Origin: an uncultured Bacilli bacterium
GTDB taxonomy: Bacteria > Bacillota_I > Bacilli_A > RF39 > UBA660
NCBI GenBank assembly: GCA_934176955.1
Contig: CAKPOS010000003.1
Span: forward strand, 1-64,000
Reading direction: 5' to 3'
DNA: 64,000 bases
Of the stretch, positions 18,948 through 26,869 are shown piece after piece. Position numbers and translations under genes: made by a program. A model generated the notes under the pieces. The model did not search any database. It saw only the letters and a program-made list of their open reading frames with translations, and was not told the DNA's origin. Within the stretch, counting starts at the first letter, position 1; the number at the start of each line of letters is the position of its first letter.

Positions 18948-19706
18948 ATGGATAAAGTTTGTCAATTTTATATTATTTTAGGGAATAAGGAATATCAGGG
19001 AAAAAATGATGGAAATGTTTATATTAATGCTACTGGTGTTAGAGATATTAATTTAATTAAAGATGCTATTTTTAAGTATTATCATAAAAAGAGTAAAGAA
19101 AATATTAAAGTTTCTAATCGAATTATCTTTTTAATTCCTGATTCTAGTTTAGATGCACAATGTCAGATGATTATTGATCAGTTACATTTAGTAGGAGAGA
19201 TTCAATATCTTTCTCGTCCACAAGAAAAAATAGTTTCTTTAGACAATGATGGTTCTCATTTATCAGAAAAATCTTCTTCGAAAGATGCTTTAAAACCAAT
19301 TGATGATTTAAGACAAGAAAGTAATCCTCAAGCACAAGATATTCCAATAGAACAGGAAACTAAAAATACTTTAGAAGAAGTAAGACAAGAAATTCAAGAG
19401 AATTCTTCGAAAGAGGAGAAAAGTACTGATCTATCTTCTCTTCCAAAAGATAATATTTATCGTGGAGATATTGAAAATTCTCTTTTGAATAAGAAAGAAA
19501 ATCATCAAAATAGATTAAATGAAGAAATGAGTGAAAAAGATTCGGCTACTTATATGGGATATAATCCTACTTTAATTAATAATAATGTTCGGTCTATTGT
19601 AGGAAATCATAAAAAGTCTGCTTTTGTTTCTTTACCTGTGATTGTTTTTATTTTATCAGCTATATTATTAATTGCTTCTATTGTGATACTATTCGTTTTA
19701 GATTAG
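18948..19706 (+). CDS. Tail-anchored protein of unknown function
   Basis: Protein of 252 residues. The ATG at 18948 is preferred over the TTG at 18924 because GGTGAAGTG precedes it. An N-terminal domain of about 100 residues (VCQFYIILGNKEYQG..., RIIFLIPDSS) is followed by a Gln/Glu/Ser-rich linker of about 120 residues and a single membrane helix at the very C-terminus. A promoter is likely (TATAAT near 18907, with AACACT/AGTGTT arms around it). It is the last gene before the right junction. No family recognised. Confidence 0.6.
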   Translation: MDKVCQFYIILGNKEYQGKNDGNVYINATGVRDINLIKDAIFKYYHKKSKENIKVSNRIIFLIPDSSLDAQCQMIIDQLHLVGEIQYLSRPQEKIVSLDNDGSHLSEKSSSKDALKPIDDLRQESNPQAQDIPIEQETKNTLEEVRQEIQENSSKEEKSTDLSSLPKDNIYRGDIENSLLNKKENHQNRLNEEMSEKDSATYMGYNPTLINNNVRSIVGNHKKSAFVSLPVIVFILSAILLIASIVILFVLD

Positions 19707-19735
19707 TATCTTTTTTTCTTTTTTTTGTCAACAAC

Positions 19736-20032
19736 CTATATTGTTGCTTCTGTACCACAAAAACCGATATCAGCATCTCCTGATAAAACAGCAGACATAA
19801 CAGCATCAGCACCTTGGGATAAGGTGATTTCTACATCTAACCCTTCTTCTTCAAAATAACCAAGAGCATCGGCTAAATATTGAGGGGCATAGAAAATACT
19901 ATGGGTAACTTCGGTTAAGGTTACTTTCTTTAAATTGTTATTTTTATTATCTTGTTTTTGGGGATTTATTCCCAAAATAATTCCTATTCCTAAAAGAATA
20001 ACGATTAAACAAATTAAAATAATCTTTTTCAT
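19736..20032 (-). pseudogene. 5' part of split NMT1/THI5-like substrate-binding protein gene
   Basis: Starts at 20032 (MKKIILICLIVILLG) with AAAGGAGG just upstream. One N-terminal hydrophobic segment without a lipobox cysteine is followed by LTEVTHSIFYAPQYLADALG, YFEEEGLDVEI and SGDADIGFCGTEAT, the first lobe of an NMT1-type binding protein. The frame stops at the junction (TAG at 19736-19738). The rest is at 12273-12989. A left half of the GATAGTGT repeat lies 62 bp upstream, in the expected promoter region of this operon. Confidence 0.85.
19741..19747. other. Right junction core (att-like) of the intervening element
   Basis: Second copy of TTGTTGC, abutting binding-protein sequence on its right. 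Using one core copy and deleting 12990-19747 rebuilds the sequence GTEATTYVYN across the join in the correct frame. Confidence 0.65.
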
Positions 20033-20093
20033 TTTTCCTCCTTTTATCATTTTATTTTATTCCTAACTTTAAATTTTGGTTACGCATAATGTA

Positions 20094-20151
20094 GATAGTG
20101 TAAAATTTTATTGATTAGATTGATATGAGTAAGACTAGTCCTCTTACTGGT
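20094..20151. repeat. Left half of a GATAGTGT-family element
   Basis: GATAGTGTAAAATTTTATTG followed by diverged left-arm sequence with ACTAGTCCTCTTACTGG. There is no matching right end nearby; the next right end of this family is at 26697-26806, on the far side of the surface-protein genes. Confidence 0.6.
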
Positions 20152-20170
20152 TATCTACATGTGAAAAAAC

Positions 20171-20200
20171 TTGCTTTTTTTTTTTTTTTTTTTTGATATT
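20171..20200 (+). promoter_or_regulatory. Candidate slippage-prone promoter with a 20-T spacer
   Basis: TTGCTT (20171-20176) could be a -35 element and GATATT (20195-20200) a weak -10, separated by 18 bases made wholly of T. The tract is 20 T in all (20175-20194). Arms GTTATCTA and TAGATAAC flank it and could pair. The same block upstream of the paralogue at 24806 has 19 T and a 17-base spacer. Confidence 0.5.
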
Positions 20201-20256
20201 GTTTAGATAACTAGAAAGTAAATAAAAAGAAGATAAAAGTAGGTAAGGTGATTGAT

Positions 20257-22812
20257 TTGAAGAATATTATTGAAAAGTTTTGGAAATTTGTGGATAAGAT
20301 AGGAAAACCAAATTTTGTTTTAGTTGTTCTAATCTTATTTTTTATTGCAATAACAGGGTTATATCAAACTTTTTCTTTATATACTTCCAGTGATGGTGCG
20401 ACTATTGTGGATGGAGTAAAGAACTATCAATTTATTTTAAATAATGATAATACTGAGAATACGGTAATAGTACCTGCTAATAGTAGTAAGAAGTTTCATG
20501 TTACTATTTCTAATTCAGAAGATAAATCTTTAAAGTATGGAGTGTATTATAATTCAACTAGTGATTTATCTTATGTTAATTTAGGATACTTAAAGTATAG
20601 TACTTATCAGCCTAATGGGGTTATTTCTTCTAATGGGAAATATGAAGTATCTTTAAGAATAGATAATCATTCAGATAATGATGTTTCTATTAAAATAGGA
20701 GTTAGTTATGGGTTAGAAAATGGGGGAGATTTAGAATTAAGTGATAATAGTCATTGGTTTTTAGAAGCAAGTGATTTATTAAGTGATATGGCAATTGGTA
20801 GTTATGTAAAATATGCTGGTAATAATGGTTGTACAGGAAAATCTTGTAGGGGACAGAATGCCAATTATGTTAATGATACCAATATGGGATATTGTTATAA
20901 TTCTAGTTATAAATATAATGCAAATGGTTGGAGGATTGCTTATATCAAAGATGGAACAGCTTATTTAATTAGTGCTGGATCACCTGAATGTGTATGTACA
21001 AATTCAAATGGAAGTGTAGGGAAAAGTTGTAGTAGTAATGAAACAACAGCAGGTCTTTCTAAACATATTGCAAATTTAAATGCGAAAGCTTTAACTTATT
21101 GTAATAGTACTTATGCTTATGGAGGAAAATGTGATAGTAATAGTGCATGGAATATGTCAGAAGCTGATTTTAAAGCAATAACAGGAGCTACTTTATCAAC
21201 GGCTAATAATAAGTCAGGTTATGAGAGTTATTCTCTTATCAATAATGGAGGTTGGTATTGGTATGCAAAACCAACTAGTACTTCTTCAGCTTATGCGTTT
21301 GGTTGGGAACCTGGAAATCAGTACGTTAGTAGTTATACTTCATATAATGCACTTGGTAGTAGACCTGTTGTACGTCTTGCTTCTTCTGTTGAGATAACAG
21401 GAGGAACTGGTACTTATGAAGATCCTTATACAATTAAAGTTTCTAAGTTGTTATCTAAAGTAGAGGTTAATAGTTATGTTAAATATACAGGAAGTAATGG
21501 TTGTACAGGAAAGTCTTGTGAAGGACAGAATGCCAATTATAAAAGTGATACGGATATGGGATATTGTGCTAATTCTAGTTACAAATTTAACGCAAATGGT
21601 TGGAGAATTGCCTATACCAAAGAAGGAACAGCTTACTTGACCAGTGCAGGATCACCTGAATGTGTATGTACAAATTCAAATGGAAATGTAGGAACAAGTT
21701 GTGATGATTCTGAAGAAACAAACGGAGTACCTAAACACTTAGCAAATTTAAATAAGAAAGCTTTACCTTATTGCAATAGCACTTATGCTTATGGAGGAAA
21801 ATGTGATCGTAATAGTGCATGGAATATGGCAGATGCAGACTTTAAAGAAATAACAGGAGATACATTAAGTACAGCTAATAACCAATCAAGTGGTCATTAT
21901 GATAGTTATTCCCTTATCAACAATAGAGGAGTGTATTGGTTTGCGACGTCTTATGGTTCTTCATACCCGTACGCGTTCTATTGGTCCCCGGACCCGAGCA
22001 ACCGGCGTTTGTCCATCAGCGCCTCGAACTACGCGATCGGTCTTCGCCCAGTCCTACGTCTTCAATCTTCTGTCGAGATAACTGGTGGATTTGGGACTTA
22101 TGAAGATCCTTATACGATTTCAAATGGAAATACTATGCTATCTGAAGTAGCACCTGGTAGTTATGTGAAATATACTGGTAACAATGGATGCTCAGGCAAT
22201 TCATGTAAGGGTCAGAATGTAAACTATGTCAGTGATACGGATATGGGATATTGTTATACTTCTAGTTATAAATATAATGCAAATGGTTGGAGAATTGCCT
22301 ATACCAAAGAAGGAACAGCTTATTTGACCAGTGCAGGTTCACCAGAATGTATGTGTACAAATTATAATGGTACAGCAGGGACAAGTTGTGGTAGTGGTGA
22401 TTATGAGGCCACAACCGGATTGCCAAAACACTTAGCAAATTTAAATAAGAAAGCTTTAACTTATTGTAATAGTACTTATGCGTATAAAGGAAAATGCGAT
22501 AGTAATAGTGCGTGGAATATGGCAGATGCAGACTTTAAAGAAATAACGGGAGCTACTTTATCAACTGCTTATGGTCAATCAAATTATGGTAGTTATTCCA
22601 TTATCAACAATGGAGGATATTATTGGTTCGCGACACCTCATAATTCATCGTCCACGAGCGCGTTCTTTTGGCTCCCTGGCAATTTGTTTGTGAACAGCAC
22701 CGCCTCTGAATATGCGTACGGCATTCGTCCAGTCCTACGTCTTGCCTCTACTGTTCGGATAACTGGAGGATCAGGTACTTATAAAGATCCTTATACAATT
22801 AGTAATGGATAA
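20257..22812 (+). CDS. Cysteine-rich surface protein with three C-lectin-like repeats
   Basis: Protein of about 851 residues. TTG at 20257 is preferred as the start, with AAGGTGA upstream; the GTG at 20248 overlaps that site. One membrane helix near residues 19-36 anchors the protein. An Ig-like region (about 40-170) resembles the repeats of the gene at 22882. Three repeats of about 215 residues follow, each with paired cysteines (NNGC...KSC, GYC, SPEC-C, YCNSTYAYGGKCD), then NGWRIAYIKDG and a variable stretch ending in RPVLRL or RPVVRL. The ending resembles C-type-lectin/DUF6273-like domains. In repeats 2 and 3 the variable stretch is abruptly GC-rich. Probably an exposed ligand-binding or antigenic protein. 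Confidence 0.75.
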   Translation: MKNIIEKFWKFVDKIGKPNFVLVVLILFFIAITGLYQTFSLYTSSDGATIVDGVKNYQFILNNDNTENTVIVPANSSKKFHVTISNSEDKSLKYGVYYNSTSDLSYVNLGYLKYSTYQPNGVISSNGKYEVSLRIDNHSDNDVSIKIGVSYGLENGGDLELSDNSHWFLEASDLLSDMAIGSYVKYAGNNGCTGKSCRGQNANYVNDTNMGYCYNSSYKYNANGWRIAYIKDGTAYLISAGSPECVCTNSNGSVGKSCSSNETTAGLSKHIANLNAKALTYCNSTYAYGGKCDSNSAWNMSEADFKAITGATLSTANNKSGYESYSLINNGGWYWYAKPTSTSSAYAFGWEPGNQYVSSYTSYNALGSRPVVRLASSVEITGGTGTYEDPYTIKVSKLLSKVEVNSYVKYTGSNGCTGKSCEGQNANYKSDTDMGYCANSSYKFNANGWRIAYTKEGTAYLTSAGSPECVCTNSNGNVGTSCDDSEETNGVPKHLANLNKKALPYCNSTYAYGGKCDRNSAWNMADADFKEITGDTLSTANNQSSGHYDSYSLINNRGVYWFATSYGSSYPYAFYWSPDPSNRRLSISASNYAIGLRPVLRLQSSVEITGGFGTYEDPYTISNGNTMLSEVAPGSYVKYTGNNGCSGNSCKGQNVNYVSDTDMGYCYTSSYKYNANGWRIAYTKEGTAYLTSAGSPECMCTNYNGTAGTSCGSGDYEATTGLPKHLANLNKKALTYCNSTYAYKGKCDSNSAWNMADADFKEITGATLSTAYGQSNYGSYSIINNGGYYWFATPHNSSSTSAFFWLPGNLFVNSTASEYAYGIRPVLRLASTVRITGGSGTYKDPYTISNG
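21940..22072 (+). other. GC-rich hypervariable patch 1 (possible DGR variable repeat)
   Basis: G+C over 21961-22060 is 61 of 100 by count, against about 30% nearby. The patch codes for the exposed loop before GLRPVLRL, and its 3' end CCAGTCCTACGTCTT is identical in patches 2 and 3. Upstream codons differ almost completely between copies. Confidence 0.5.
22625..22760 (+). other. GC-rich hypervariable patch 2 (possible DGR variable repeat)
   Basis: Same position in the third repeat of the same protein, encoding a loop before GIRPVLRL. It shares the terminal CCAGTCCTACGTCTT with patches 1 and 3 but differs in most preceding codons. Confidence 0.5.
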
Positions 22813-22881
22813 TTATTGATAGTAAAAAGAAAAACATTTTAGTGTCATTGATAAGGGGGATAAGAATAGGGGATAGATAAT

Positions 22882-24558
22882 ATGAATAAATTACTACCAA
22901 AAAGAGTTCATAATACAACAATTTATTTTATGTTATTATTAGTAATTAGTTTAGGTGGCTTTGTATTAAAGACAACATATGCTAAATTTACTAGTAATTA
23001 TATTACCTCAGATAATATTGTAGGAATGAGTTTAATATTTGATTTGAACATTAGTGATCTTGAAGAACCAAAAGAACTAAATGTTGCCCCTAATTCTACT
23101 GAATCATTTGATATTAAAGTAACAAATAGTAGTAGTTCTAAAGCTTATTATGGCGTTTGGTATAAAATGATTAATCCTGCTAAAAAGTCTAATGATATTA
23201 GTGTTATAAGAAGTGCTGATAATACTACTACAACAAGTGGAAGTCTTTTAAAAAATAGTAATATTACGGTAACGATTATTGTTAAGAATAATACAAATAG
23301 TAGCATAAGAGTAGAAGTGGGGGTAGCTTCTTCTACTACTAGTGTGGATAAAATAGAATATTTAAATGGTAAAAACTTAATAACAGAAGTAGAGAAAAAA
23401 CCAGAACCGAAGCCAACGTTTAATTTAAATGTTAGTAATATTGATGAGTATGAAGAAGTAAGCGTTGCAGCTAATTCTACTGAATCATTTAATATTAAAG
23501 TAACAAATAGTAGTAGTTCTAAAGCTTATTATGGGATTTGGTATAAAATGATAAATCCTACTAAAAAGTCTAATGATATTAGTATTGTAAGAAGTCTTGC
23601 TAATACTAATACAACAAGTGGAGGCCTCTTGCCAACGGGGAATATTACAGTAACGATTCTTGTTAAGAATAATACAAACAGTAGCATAAGATTAGAAATA
23701 GGCATAGCTTCTTCTACTACTAGTGTGGATAAAATAGAATATTTAAATGGCAAAAAGCTAATAACAGAAGTAGAGAAAAAACCAGATCCAAAGCCAACGT
23801 TTAATTTAAATGTTAGTAATATTGATGAGTATGAAGAAGTAAATGTTGCAGCTAATTCTGCAGAATTATTTAATGTTAAAGTAACAAATAGTAGTAGTTC
23901 TGCAGCGTATTATGGAATTTGGTATAAAATGATAAATCCAACTGAGAAATCTAGTGATATTATTATTGCAAGAAGTGCTGATAATGCTACTACAACAAGT
24001 GGAAGTCTCTTGACAGCAGGAGATATTACAGTAACGATTCTTGTTAAGAATAATACAAGTAGTAATATAAAATTAGAAATAGGTATAGCGTCTTCTACTA
24101 CTAGTGTTAGTGATATAGAGTATTTGAATGGTAAAAATTTAATAACAGAAATAGAAAATGCAGAAGAACCAAAGCCAAAGCCAACATTTAATCTAAATAT
24201 TAGTAATATTGAAGGATATGAAGAGGTAATTGTTACTCCTAATTCTGCAGAATCATTTAATGTTAAAGTAACAAATAGTAGTAGTTCTGCAGCTTATTAT
24301 GGAATTTGGTATAAAATGATAAATCCAACTGAGAAGTCTAGTAATATTATTATTGCAAGAAGTGCTGATAATGCTACTACAACAAGTGGTAGTATTTCAA
24401 TAGATAGTAATATAACGACAACGATTATTGTTAAGAATAATACAAATAGTAACATAAAATTAGAAATAGGTATAGCTTCTTCTACTACTAGTGTTAGTGA
24501 TATAGAATATTTAAATGGTAAAAATTTAATTACTGGAACTGCTAGTGCTGATGCATAA
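22882..24558 (+). CDS. Surface protein with four Ig-like tandem repeats
   Basis: Protein of 558 residues. One hydrophobic N-terminal segment (about 14-35) ends in TTYAKFTSN, similar to TasA/camelysin-type exported proteins. Four repeats of about 125 residues follow, each with FNLNVSNI, SFNVKVTNSSSSAAYYG, IWYKMINP, TTTSG, TVTILVKNNT and SSTTSV-IEYLNGKNLIT. The repeats are rich in Ser, Thr and Asn. Repeats 3 and 4 are the most alike, which suggests recent duplication. No sortase motif or second membrane helix is seen. The repeat core resembles the Ig-like region of the two neighbouring large proteins, so the three probably work as one surface layer. Confidence 0.7.
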   Translation: MNKLLPKRVHNTTIYFMLLLVISLGGFVLKTTYAKFTSNYITSDNIVGMSLIFDLNISDLEEPKELNVAPNSTESFDIKVTNSSSSKAYYGVWYKMINPAKKSNDISVIRSADNTTTTSGSLLKNSNITVTIIVKNNTNSSIRVEVGVASSTTSVDKIEYLNGKNLITEVEKKPEPKPTFNLNVSNIDEYEEVSVAANSTESFNIKVTNSSSSKAYYGIWYKMINPTKKSNDISIVRSLANTNTTSGGLLPTGNITVTILVKNNTNSSIRLEIGIASSTTSVDKIEYLNGKKLITEVEKKPDPKPTFNLNVSNIDEYEEVNVAANSAELFNVKVTNSSSSAAYYGIWYKMINPTEKSSDIIIARSADNATTTSGSLLTAGDITVTILVKNNTSSNIKLEIGIASSTTSVSDIEYLNGKNLITEIENAEEPKPKPTFNLNISNIEGYEEVIVTPNSAESFNVKVTNSSSSAAYYGIWYKMINPTEKSSNIIIARSADNATTTSGSISIDSNITTTIIVKNNTNSNIKLEIGIASSTTSVSDIEYLNGKNLITGTASADA

Positions 24559-24720
24559 AAATTTTATGTATATTAAAATAGAAAAAAGGGAGAAAAGAAT
24601 AAATAAATATATATTTTAATGATATTAGGCAAGTCTTTATTTGCCTATTTTTTTGCTTCAAAAAAATTAGTAAGCAATTTTTCACCTCAATGCAAGATTG
24701 TTATCTACATGTGAAAAAAC

Positions 24721-24749
24721 TTGCTTTTTTTTTTTTTTTTTTTGATATT
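24721..24749 (+). promoter_or_regulatory. Second candidate slippage-prone promoter with a 19-T spacer
   Basis: Near copy of the block at 20151-20256. TTGCTT (24721-24726) and GATATT (24744-24749) are 17 bases apart, all T. The two copies differ by one T, the change expected from polymerase slippage. Confidence 0.5.
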
Positions 24750-24805
24750 GTTTAGATAACTAGAAAGTAAATAAAAAGAAGATAAAAGTAGGTAAGGTGA
24801 TTGAT

Positions 24806-26614
24806 TTGAAGAATATTATTGAAAAGTTTTGGAAGTTTGTGGATAAGATAGGAAAACCAAATTTTGTTTTAGTTGTTCTAATCTTATTTTTTATTGCAGT
24901 AACAGGGTTATATCAAACTTTTTCTTTATATACTTCCAGTGATGGTGCGACTGTTGCGGATGGAGTGAAGACTTATCAATTTATTTTAAATAATGATAAT
25001 ACTGAAAATACGGTGTTGGTACCTGCTAATAGTAGTAAGAAGTATCATGTTACTATTTCTAATTCAGAAGATAAATCTTTAAAATATGGGGTATATTATA
25101 ATTCATCTAGTGATTTATCTTATGTTAATTTAGGATATTTAAAATATAGTACTTATCAACCTAATGGGGTTATTCCTTCTAATGGAAAATATGAAGTATC
25201 TTTAAGAATAGACAATAATTCAGATAGTGATATTCCTGTTAAAATAGGGGTTAGTTACGGGTTAGAGAATGGGGGAGATTTAGAATTAAGTGCTAATAGT
25301 CATTGGTTTTTGGAAGCAAATGATTTATTAAGTGATATGGTAGCTGGTAGTTTTGTTCAGTATGCTGGAAATAATGGTTGTACATTAAAAGCTTGTGAAG
25401 GACAAAATGCCAATTATAAAAGTAATAGTGATCTGGGATATTGTTATGATTCCAATTATAAATATAATGCAAATGGTTGGAGGATTGCTTATATCAAAGA
25501 TGGATCAGCTTATTTGACCAGTGCAGGTTCTCCTGAATGTATGTGTACAAGTAAAGATGGAACAGCAGGAACAAGTTGCAGTAATTCTGAGACAACAGCA
25601 GCTATTCCTAAACATTTAGCAAATTTAAATACCAAAGCATTAACTTATTGTAGTAGTGCTTTTGCTTATGGAAGAAAATGTGATAGTAATAGTGCATGGA
25701 ATATGGGAGATGCAGATTTTAAAGAAATTACAGGAGATAGTTTATCAGCCCATTATCTTAGTGATGGTTATTATGATAATTATTCTGTTATCAATAATGG
25801 TGGATATTACTGGTATGGAACGGGAACTAGTGCGTCTACAACTACGGCATATTCTTGGCAACCAATCTCTCGAAGTACATATAATAGTATTTCGTCCTAT
25901 GCATTTGGTGTCAGACCAGTTATTCGACTTTCTTCTTCTGTATTTGTAACAGGAGGAACTGGAACCTCCGAAGATCCTTATATCATTAGTACTGGTAAAT
26001 TATCGAGTGCACATCCTGGTAGTTATGTTAAATATACAGGAAACAATGGTTGCTCGGGAAAAGCTTGTAAAGGACAGAATGCAAATTATAAAAGTGATAC
26101 GGATATGGGATATTGTTATAATTCTGATTATCAATATAATGCGAATGGTTGGAGAATTGCCTATATCAAAGATGACACGGCTTATTTAATTAGTGCAGGT
26201 TCCCCTTACTGTATGAGTAGTGGTAGTAGTAATAGTAATGGAGATAGGCAAGCTTTAACTTATTGTAATAGTACTTATGCTTATGGAGGAAAATGTGATA
26301 GTACTAGTGCGTGGAATATGGGAGAGGGAGACTTTCAAGTTATTACAGGAGCTGCTTTATCAAAAGTTACTGGACAGTCAGGTTATGGAGATTATTCTCT
26401 TGTCAACAATGGAGGATTTTATTGGTTTAGCAAACCTGCTGCTTCCTCGACGTCGTACAGCGACTGGTGGTGGGACTCGAACTACGATTATGTGGCTTAC
26501 GGCAGCGCGCACGGTAATTATGGCGTGCGCCCAGTCCTACGTCTTGCGGCTTCCGTCTTGATAACTGGGGGATCGGGCACTTATAAAGATCCTTATATTA
26601 TTAGTAATAGATAA
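24806..26614 (+). CDS. Cysteine-rich surface protein with two C-lectin-like repeats
   Basis: Protein of about 602 residues, paralogue of the gene at 20257. The membrane anchor and Ig-like region are almost identical to that protein over the first 170 residues. Repeat 1 is full length. Repeat 2 lacks the stretch around the CMCT loop found in the others and ends in a GC-rich variable patch before GVRPVLRL. The TTG start at 24806 follows AAGGTGA. The close identity of 5' region and anchor with variable outer domains fits an antigen- or ligand-switching family. Confidence 0.75.
   Translation: MKNIIEKFWKFVDKIGKPNFVLVVLILFFIAVTGLYQTFSLYTSSDGATVADGVKTYQFILNNDNTENTVLVPANSSKKYHVTISNSEDKSLKYGVYYNSSSDLSYVNLGYLKYSTYQPNGVIPSNGKYEVSLRIDNNSDSDIPVKIGVSYGLENGGDLELSANSHWFLEANDLLSDMVAGSFVQYAGNNGCTLKACEGQNANYKSNSDLGYCYDSNYKYNANGWRIAYIKDGSAYLTSAGSPECMCTSKDGTAGTSCSNSETTAAIPKHLANLNTKALTYCSSAFAYGRKCDSNSAWNMGDADFKEITGDSLSAHYLSDGYYDNYSVINNGGYYWYGTGTSASTTTAYSWQPISRSTYNSISSYAFGVRPVIRLSSSVFVTGGTGTSEDPYIISTGKLSSAHPGSYVKYTGNNGCSGKACKGQNANYKSDTDMGYCYNSDYQYNANGWRIAYIKDDTAYLISAGSPYCMSSGSSNSNGDRQALTYCNSTYAYGGKCDSTSAWNMGEGDFQVITGAALSKVTGQSGYGDYSLVNNGGFYWFSKPAASSTSYSDWWWDSNYDYVAYGSAHGNYGVRPVLRLAASVLITGGSGTYKDPYIISNR
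26420..26556 (+). other. GC-rich hypervariable patch 3 (possible DGR variable repeat)
   Basis: 33 of 60 bases at 26461-26520 are G or C. The encoded loop is rich in Trp, Tyr, Ser, Asp and Asn, then ends in GVRPVLRL with the same CCAGTCCTACGTCTT as patches 1 and 2. Tyr/Ser/Asn/Asp-rich loops are typical of retroelement-diversified lectin folds. Confidence 0.5.
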
Positions 26615-26696
26615 TTATTGAATAGTAAAGAGAGAAGTAAGTATTTTGGTATTTCTTGTCAGAATTAACTATAAATAAATTTTCTATAAAATCAAA

Positions 26697-26806
26697 AAAT
26701 ATGGTCATATATATATGAGAACTTCATTTTCTATTTTTTACTTATACTTATAGTAATTTTAACATGAAGTTCTCTTTTTTGATGCAGTCAAAACAATTTT
26801 ACAATC
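26697..26806. repeat. Right half of a GATAGTGT-family element
   Basis: Contains the GAGAACTTC (26717-26725) and GAAGTTCTC (26766-26774) arms followed by T-run, then CAGTCAAAACAATTTTACA. The outermost bases are eroded. With the left half at 20094 it brackets the three surface-protein genes. The hairpin should also terminate transcription. Confidence 0.6.
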
Positions 26807-26869
26807 ATAATGTAAATTAACTTGATAAACAAATTTCTTTTTGGTAATATTGAGTAGGAGGATGATATT

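Larger units (their letters stand above)
12990..19747 (+). mobile_element. 6.76-kb intervening element with its own serine recombinase
   Basis: The element interrupts a minus-strand binding-protein gene. Cargo, all on the plus strand except a repeat-borne frame: M3 peptidase, tandem deoxyribosyltransferase-like protein, M23 peptidase, serine recombinase, tail-anchored protein. The recombinase is 0.9 kb from the right junction. The 7-bp core at each end and the exact in-frame repair on removal argue for site-specific integration rather than random insertion. Two copies of the GATAGTGT repeat lie inside. The recombinase is short, so current mobility is uncertain. Confidence 0.75.

Noticed and set aside
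21890..22081. Plus-strand frame of 63 codons over the GC-rich patch
   Set aside because: It is a shadow of the large surface gene; the GC jump, not coding in another frame, explains it.
25656..26561. Three further plus-strand frames inside the gene at 24806
   Set aside because: Shadows caused by the repeated, TGA-poor sequence of the surface protein.
20257..26614. Surface genes as formylglycine-generating enzymes
   Set aside because: The catalytic cysteine context is absent; only a similar lectin-like ending is seen.
20000..26806. CRISPR array
   Set aside because: Repeats are long protein repeats or 100-600-bp elements; no short regular repeats with unique spacers are seen anywhere in the window.
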